The translations under genes and the position numbers were made by a program. A stretch of 64,000 nt of DNA from Niveispirillum sp048066115 (GTDB lineage Bacteria > Pseudomonadota > Alphaproteobacteria > Azospirillales > Azospirillaceae): NCBI RefSeq assembly GCF_048066115.1, contig NZ_JBLTYX010000017.1, positions 62,001 through 126,000 on the forward strand. The letters are read 5' to 3'. The notes below the pieces were generated by a model, which did no database searches, had not been told where the DNA came from, and was given only the letters and a program-made list of their open reading frames with translations. Position 1 is the first letter of the stretch, and each line of letters begins with the position of its first letter. Below, piece by piece: positions 60,786 to 64,000 of the stretch.

Positions 60786-61373
60786 ATGCGCGGTTTCTTT
60801 GGACGCGGTGGCGGGTTCGGCCGGGGCGGGGGCTTCGGCGGTGGAGATGATGATGACGATATGCGCGGTTTCGGCCGCGGCGGTCATCATGGCGGCGGGC
60901 GCGGCCGGCACGGGCGCGGCTTCGGTCATGGCGGGCTGCGGTTGGTGCTGCTGAAGCTGATCGGTGAGAAGCCCAGCCACGGCTATGAATTGATCAAGGC
61001 GATCGAGGAACGGTCGCAGGGCCGCTACGTCCCCTCACCCGGCGTGGTCTACCCGGCGCTGAGCTGGCTGGAGGATGGCGGCTTCATCACCATCGAGGCG
61101 GGGGAGGATGGCCGCAAGCTGGCCCGCATCACGCCGGCCGGAGAGACGTTCCTGGCCGAACAGGCCGGTGAGGTCGACCGTCTGGCCGCCATGATGCAGG
61201 GCGGCGAGGAGGAGGGGCGGGGCGGCATCCATGAATACGCCGCCCTGTTCCGCGCCATGCATAACCTGAAGGCCGCTTTGCGCACCCGCGGCCTGCGCCC
61301 GTTTTCCAAGACAGAGGTGGAGACCATCGTCGATTGGATCGACGAGTTGGCCCGCAAGATCGAAAGGCAATAA
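60786..61373 (+). CDS. yqjI: PadR-family regulator, YqjI-like with metal-binding N-terminus
   Basis: 195 aa. Residues 1-50 are rich in Gly, Arg, Asp and His (DDDDD, GHHGGGRGRHGRG), like the metal-binding extension of E. coli YqjI. The PadR winged helix follows (LRLVLLKLIGEKPSHGYELI, GRYVPSPGVVYPALSWLEDG) and a C-terminal dimer helix. E. coli YqjI is an iron/nickel-responsive repressor of the ferric reductase gene yqjH. Here the SIP-type reductase gene follows after 2 bp, supporting the same pairing. Symbol by analogy. Confidence 0.87.
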   Translation: MRGFFGRGGGFGRGGGFGGGDDDDDMRGFGRGGHHGGGRGRHGRGFGHGGLRLVLLKLIGEKPSHGYELIKAIEERSQGRYVPSPGVVYPALSWLEDGGFITIEAGEDGRKLARITPAGETFLAEQAGEVDRLAAMMQGGEEEGRGGIHEYAALFRAMHNLKAALRTRGLRPFSKTEVETIVDWIDELARKIERQ

Positions 61374-61375
61374 GC

Positions 61376-62173
61376 ATGCCCGATACCATCATTCCGGCGC
61401 GGGAGCCGCGCCGTGTGCGCTACGACACGCGCCGCCGCGACCTGACCGTCACCGCCACCAGCCTGCTGTCCCCGCATATGAAGCGCATCGCGCTGTCGGG
61501 CGATATGGAGGGGTTCCAGTCGCTGGGCTTCGACGATCATATCAAGCTGTTCTTCCCCGATCCGGAAACCGGCGAGGTCGCCCTGCCCGGCGGCGAGGCC
61601 AAGCCCGTCGGGCGGGATTACACTCCCCGTTTCTTCGACGTGGCCGCCGGCACCCTAGTGCTGGATTTCGCCCTGCACGGGATCGAGGAAGGGACCGCCG
61701 GCCCGGCCACGCGCTGGGCGCATGGTGCCGGGCCCGGCGACCGGCTGGTGCTGGGCGGCCCGCGCGGGTCTTCCGTCTGGCCGCTGGATTTCGCCCTGCA
61801 TCTGCTGATCGGCGATGACACGGCCCTGCCCGCCATCGCCCGCCGGCTGGCGGAATTGCCGGCGGGGGCCCGGGCCATCGTGCTGGCCGCCGTGGACAGT
61901 CCCGACGACCGGCTGTCCTTCAACACCAGGGCCGATGCCAGCATCCATTGGGTGTTCCGCGACCCGGCCCATGGCGGCCACGATCTGGCGGCGGCCGTCG
62001 CCGGCCTGTGCCTGACGGAGCGCGATGTCTTCGCCTGGGTGGCGACGGAGGCGGCACAGGCCCGCCTGATCCGCGAGGAACTGGTGGGCCGACAGGGGCT
62101 GGACCCGCGCCACATGAAGGCCGCCGGCTATTGGCACAAGGGCGAAGCCGGGGCCCATAGCAAGATCGAGTAG
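61376..62173 (+). CDS. yqjH: Siderophore-interacting protein (ferric-siderophore reductase, YqjH-like)
   Basis: 265 aa flavoprotein of the ViuB/YqjH family. The FAD-binding domain carries YTPRFFDVAAGTLVLDFALH with the R-x-Y-(T/S) type motif, and GPGDRLVLGGPRGSSVWP; the NAD(P)H/SIP domain ends in AAGYWHKGEAGAH. It reduces ferric siderophores in the cytoplasm to release iron. It starts 2 bp after the PadR gene. The ATG at 61376 is used. Confidence 0.92.
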   Translation: MPDTIIPAREPRRVRYDTRRRDLTVTATSLLSPHMKRIALSGDMEGFQSLGFDDHIKLFFPDPETGEVALPGGEAKPVGRDYTPRFFDVAAGTLVLDFALHGIEEGTAGPATRWAHGAGPGDRLVLGGPRGSSVWPLDFALHLLIGDDTALPAIARRLAELPAGARAIVLAAVDSPDDRLSFNTRADASIHWVFRDPAHGGHDLAAAVAGLCLTERDVFAWVATEAAQARLIREELVGRQGLDPRHMKAAGYWHKGEAGAHSKIE

Positions 62174-62182
62174 AAACGAAAC

Positions 62183-62210
62183 GGCCCGGTGATTTGACGA
62201 TCACCGGGCC
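62183..62210. terminator. Bidirectional terminator
   Basis: GGCCCGGTGAT (62183-62193) pairs with ATCACCGGGCC (62200-62210) around TTGACG, between the convergent ends of the SIP and DedA genes. On the + strand it is followed by a TGTTGTT tract. Confidence 0.8.
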
Positions 62211-62217
62211 CCTGTTG

Positions 62218-62826
62218 TTATGAGCGCTTGCCACGCACCAGCCGCCAGGCCATGCGGCCCAGATAGATCGCGATACAGCCATAGACCACGACCTTGGACA
62301 CCGGGTCGACCCAGCCTTCCACCCGGTCGTAATGGTTCTCCAGCAGATAGCCCGCCGCCGTCAGGAAGCCGGTCCAGACCAGCGACCCGATGGTGGTCAG
62401 CGCCAGGAACAGCGGCATCGACATGCGGGCCATGCCGGCCGGCACGGAGATCAGGGTGCGGATGGCCGGCACGATGCGGCCCAGCAGCACGGCCTTGCGC
62501 CCATGCTTCTGAAACCAGCCGAAGGCCATCTCCACATCCGGCGGGTCCATGGTCATGATGAAGCCGAACCGCTCCGACAGGGCGATCAGCCGGTCATGGC
62601 CGAAGAACCGGCCCAGATAATACCAGGGCAGCGCCCCCAGCACCGACCCGGCCGTGCCGACCAGCACCACCAGGATCGGGTCCATCTTGCCTTGCGCGGC
62701 CAGGAAGCCGCCCAGCGGCATGATCAGTTCCGAGGGGATGGGCGGGAACAGGTTTTCAAGGAACATCAGGAACAGCAGGCCCCAATAGCCCATCTGATCC
62801 ACCAGGTTCAAAAGATTGTCGAACAT
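62218..62826 (-). CDS. DedA-family inner-membrane protein
   Basis: 202 aa with the signature ENLFPPIPSELIMPLGGFLA near residues 24-43 and GRIVPAIRTLISVPAGMARM in the second half, including the G...(F/I)xRxxP(A/G) motif of the DedA/VTT fold. DedA proteins act as lipid scramblases or undecaprenyl-phosphate flippases and support membrane stress tolerance. It is convergent with the SIP gene. Confidence 0.93.
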   Translation of the reverse strand: MFDNLLNLVDQMGYWGLLFLMFLENLFPPIPSELIMPLGGFLAAQGKMDPILVVLVGTAGSVLGALPWYYLGRFFGHDRLIALSERFGFIMTMDPPDVEMAFGWFQKHGRKAVLLGRIVPAIRTLISVPAGMARMSMPLFLALTTIGSLVWTGFLTAAGYLLENHYDRVEGWVDPVSKVVVYGCIAIYLGRMAWRLVRGKRS

Positions 62827-63139
62827 CTGTCTTTCCAGTCGGCGCCCTGCTTATCGTCCCTGTAGCGCATCGCCGCATCCGCCGCCATGGCAAAGGTGGT
62901 TTCAGCCCCTCTACCCGTTCGGCACAGGTTCACGCATGCTTCTCCCCATGACCTAAGCCGGATGGTCTATTCCTTAGGGGCAAATTTCGGCTATCATAAG
63001 GACGTGGGTAAGGTATCCTTGCGTGATCCCCGTTCAATGGCGCCGACCTGATATGGTCTGGCGGCCGGTTGGCGGTGGTAACCGGTTTCACCCGCCGTTC
63101 CGGTTTGGAAACGGCGGCGCGTCGTTCAGGAGAGTGGCT
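62827..63139. other. Intergenic leader region with hairpins
   Basis: About 313 bp between divergent genes. It contains complementary stretches such as CCTAAG...CTTAGG (62953-62980 region), TAAGGAC...GTATCCTTG and, from 63060, GGCGGTGG...CACCCGCC and CCGTTCCGG...TTTGGAAACGG. These could fold into a structured leader before 63140. No gene and no known riboswitch is recognised. Confidence 0.4.
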
Positions 63140-63373
63140 ATGGTATTGTCCAGGCGTGTGGCGGAGCCCCCAAAGGCCGGGGAATGGTTGGAAGAGCTGA
63201 AGATGCCGCGGCGCCGGTTGTTGGTGCACGCCGTGCATCAGCACACCGCCCGCCCGACGCATGTGGAGTTCCTGGTCGAGGGCCGCAACAGCGACCGGTT
63301 GTCGCTGGCGCTGGAAGTGGTGCTGGACGCCACCCGCTTCCGCCGCCTGGGGCACAGCCAGCACGCGGCCTGA
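63140..63373 (+). CDS. Small hypothetical protein
   Basis: 77 aa with a basic helix (LKMPRRRLLVHAVHQH) and a beta segment (THVEFLVEGRNSDRLSLALE), ending His/Ala-rich. No family recognised. AGGAGAG precedes the ATG at 63140, and a clear terminator follows, which together support a real gene. Confidence 0.6.
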   Translation: MVLSRRVAEPPKAGEWLEELKMPRRRLLVHAVHQHTARPTHVEFLVEGRNSDRLSLALEVVLDATRFRRLGHSQHAA

Positions 63374-63399
63374 CAACGGAAGCGATCCCGGAATGATGG

Positions 63400-63435
63400 A
63401 CGCCGCCAGACCCTGCGGGGCCGTGGCGGCGTTTT
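63400..63435 (+). terminator. Rho-independent terminator
   Basis: ACGCCGCCA (63400-63408) pairs with TGGCGGCGT (63424-63432), followed by TTT. It ends the small gene at 63140-63373 and separates it from the convergent partial gene. Confidence 0.8.
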
Positions 63436-63451
63436 GATTGGGGGGCGAGGT

Positions 63452-64000
63452 TTACCCGGCTGCCTGCACCTGAAACGCCAGCAGCCACCAGGCGGCCCCA
63501 CCCGCCAGCACGGCCAGCAGGCTGGGCAGCCCGACATAGAGGCCCAGCCGCCCGCCGCCCACCGACCCGGCCATCACCGCCTTTGACATCGTGTTGACCG
63601 CAACGGCCAGCAGGATGGCCGCCGTCGGCAGGTGGAAGGCAGCCCCTTCGACCGGCCCGCCGCCCTGTCGCGCCATGGCGATGGTGATGGCATCCACATC
63701 GGCGATGCCCGACACGGCCGCCCCCAGCAGCAGGCCGGCATCACCCACGAAACGGCGCAACAGCTCCGCCCCGATCAGCACGATGGCGATGAAGGCCGCC
63801 AGCTTCAGCGCCGTGGCCAGTTCCAGTGGATTGGACAGGGTCAGGCCATTGCCCTCCTTGTCCTCCTCCCCATCCTGCTTGCCGCCCGGCAGGCCGCCTT
63901 CCTTGTCGCCCCGCCACATCAGCAGGCCGACGGCCAGACCCAGCACCACCAGCATGGCCCCCGCCGGCCCGGCCAGGGGCAGCAGCAGCGACCGGTTCAG
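63452..64000 (-). CDS. MgtC/DUF4010-type membrane protein, 3' part only
   Basis: The last 183 codons; the start lies beyond the window edge. The C-terminal DUF4010 domain has about five membrane helices with LKLAAFIAIVLIGAELL, GLLLGAAVSGIADVDAITIA and AVNTMSKAVMAG. GIADVDA is the most conserved part of the family. Members usually also have an N-terminal MgtC/SapB domain, which would be off-window. Function, possibly linked to magnesium or membrane potential, is not established. Confidence 0.8.
   Translation of the reverse strand: MNRSLLLPLAGPAGAMLVVLGLAVGLLMWRGDKEGGLPGGKQDGEEDKEGNGLTLSNPLELATALKLAAFIAIVLIGAELLRRFVGDAGLLLGAAVSGIADVDAITIAMARQGGGPVEGAAFHLPTAAILLAVAVNTMSKAVMAGSVGGGRLGLYVGLPSLLAVLAGGAAWWLLAFQVQAAG

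Noticed and set aside
1..64000. CRISPR arrays, tRNA or rRNA genes, insertion sequences
   Set aside because: The repeats are palindromic and dispersed, not regularly spaced. I saw no tRNA-like or rRNA sequence and no transposase or integrase frame.

Overview
The window is GC-rich, densely coding DNA from an alphaproteobacterium, most likely of the Rhodospirillales/Azospirillaceae type. This is judged from the mix of DUF2336, DUF29, DUF6065 and DUF3667 proteins, a short-chain-acyl-CoA regulator of the PccR/MccR type, and overall codon usage. I see no rRNA, tRNA or CRISPR array.

Layout. 0-8.1 kb: a LacI regulator with glucokinase, a DUF3667 membrane protein, and a separately promoted RND adaptor and RND pump. 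8.26-10.3 kb: a sharply AT-rich three-gene islet (small membrane protein, an AAA+ ATPase closely resembling Rubisco activase, and an unknown protein) that looks horizontally acquired. It is the best candidate for an undescribed system. 10.4-12.1 kb: a secreted protein, a globin and a YbjN protein. 12.2-21.2 kb: propionyl-CoA assimilation, with the PccR-like regulator, TTTGCAAA-type operators, pccB, pccA, an unknown membrane protein and methylmalonyl-CoA mutase. 21.2-30 kb: an accessory zone with repeats, an XRE regulator, a frameshifted Fic gene with a putative antitoxin, a cysteine-rich membrane-anchored surface protein, DUF29, ParDE, a large HTH protein and an RTX/Calx-beta protein. 30.3-35.3 kb: a Tat-exported tyrosinase, an ECF sigma factor with a membrane partner, and a hybrid histidine kinase. 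35.5-41.9 kb: a chaperone-usher pilus locus with two spore-coat-U-type subunits and a convergent amidase inside it. 41.9-48.3 kb: VOC, MarR/LdtR-like, DUF2336, DUF6065, TauE/SafE-like, FAD-oxidase and lipoprotein genes. 48.4-51.3 kb: a sugar-type MFS transporter and an exported amidohydrolase. 51.5-53.4 kb: three tandem, diverged membrane paralogues. 53.4-60.5 kb: a LysR/aldo-keto reductase pair and a TetR-controlled RND efflux operon. 60.7-64 kb: a YqjI-like PadR regulator with a siderophore-interacting reductase, DedA, a small protein and a partial DUF4010 protein.

The intergenic space is rich in structure. One family of about 75-nt elements has three hairpins whose stems change by compensating substitutions. 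Seven clear copies are present, all on the + strand, and six lie just after the stop codon of a + strand gene. A second palindromic family (GTAGGTCAGGTCGAG...) supplies the stop codons of two genes. A third is the common GTCATCCCGGC...GCCGGGATGAC type. Operators that can be read directly include sites for PccR, the TetR-type regulator and the PadR regulator.
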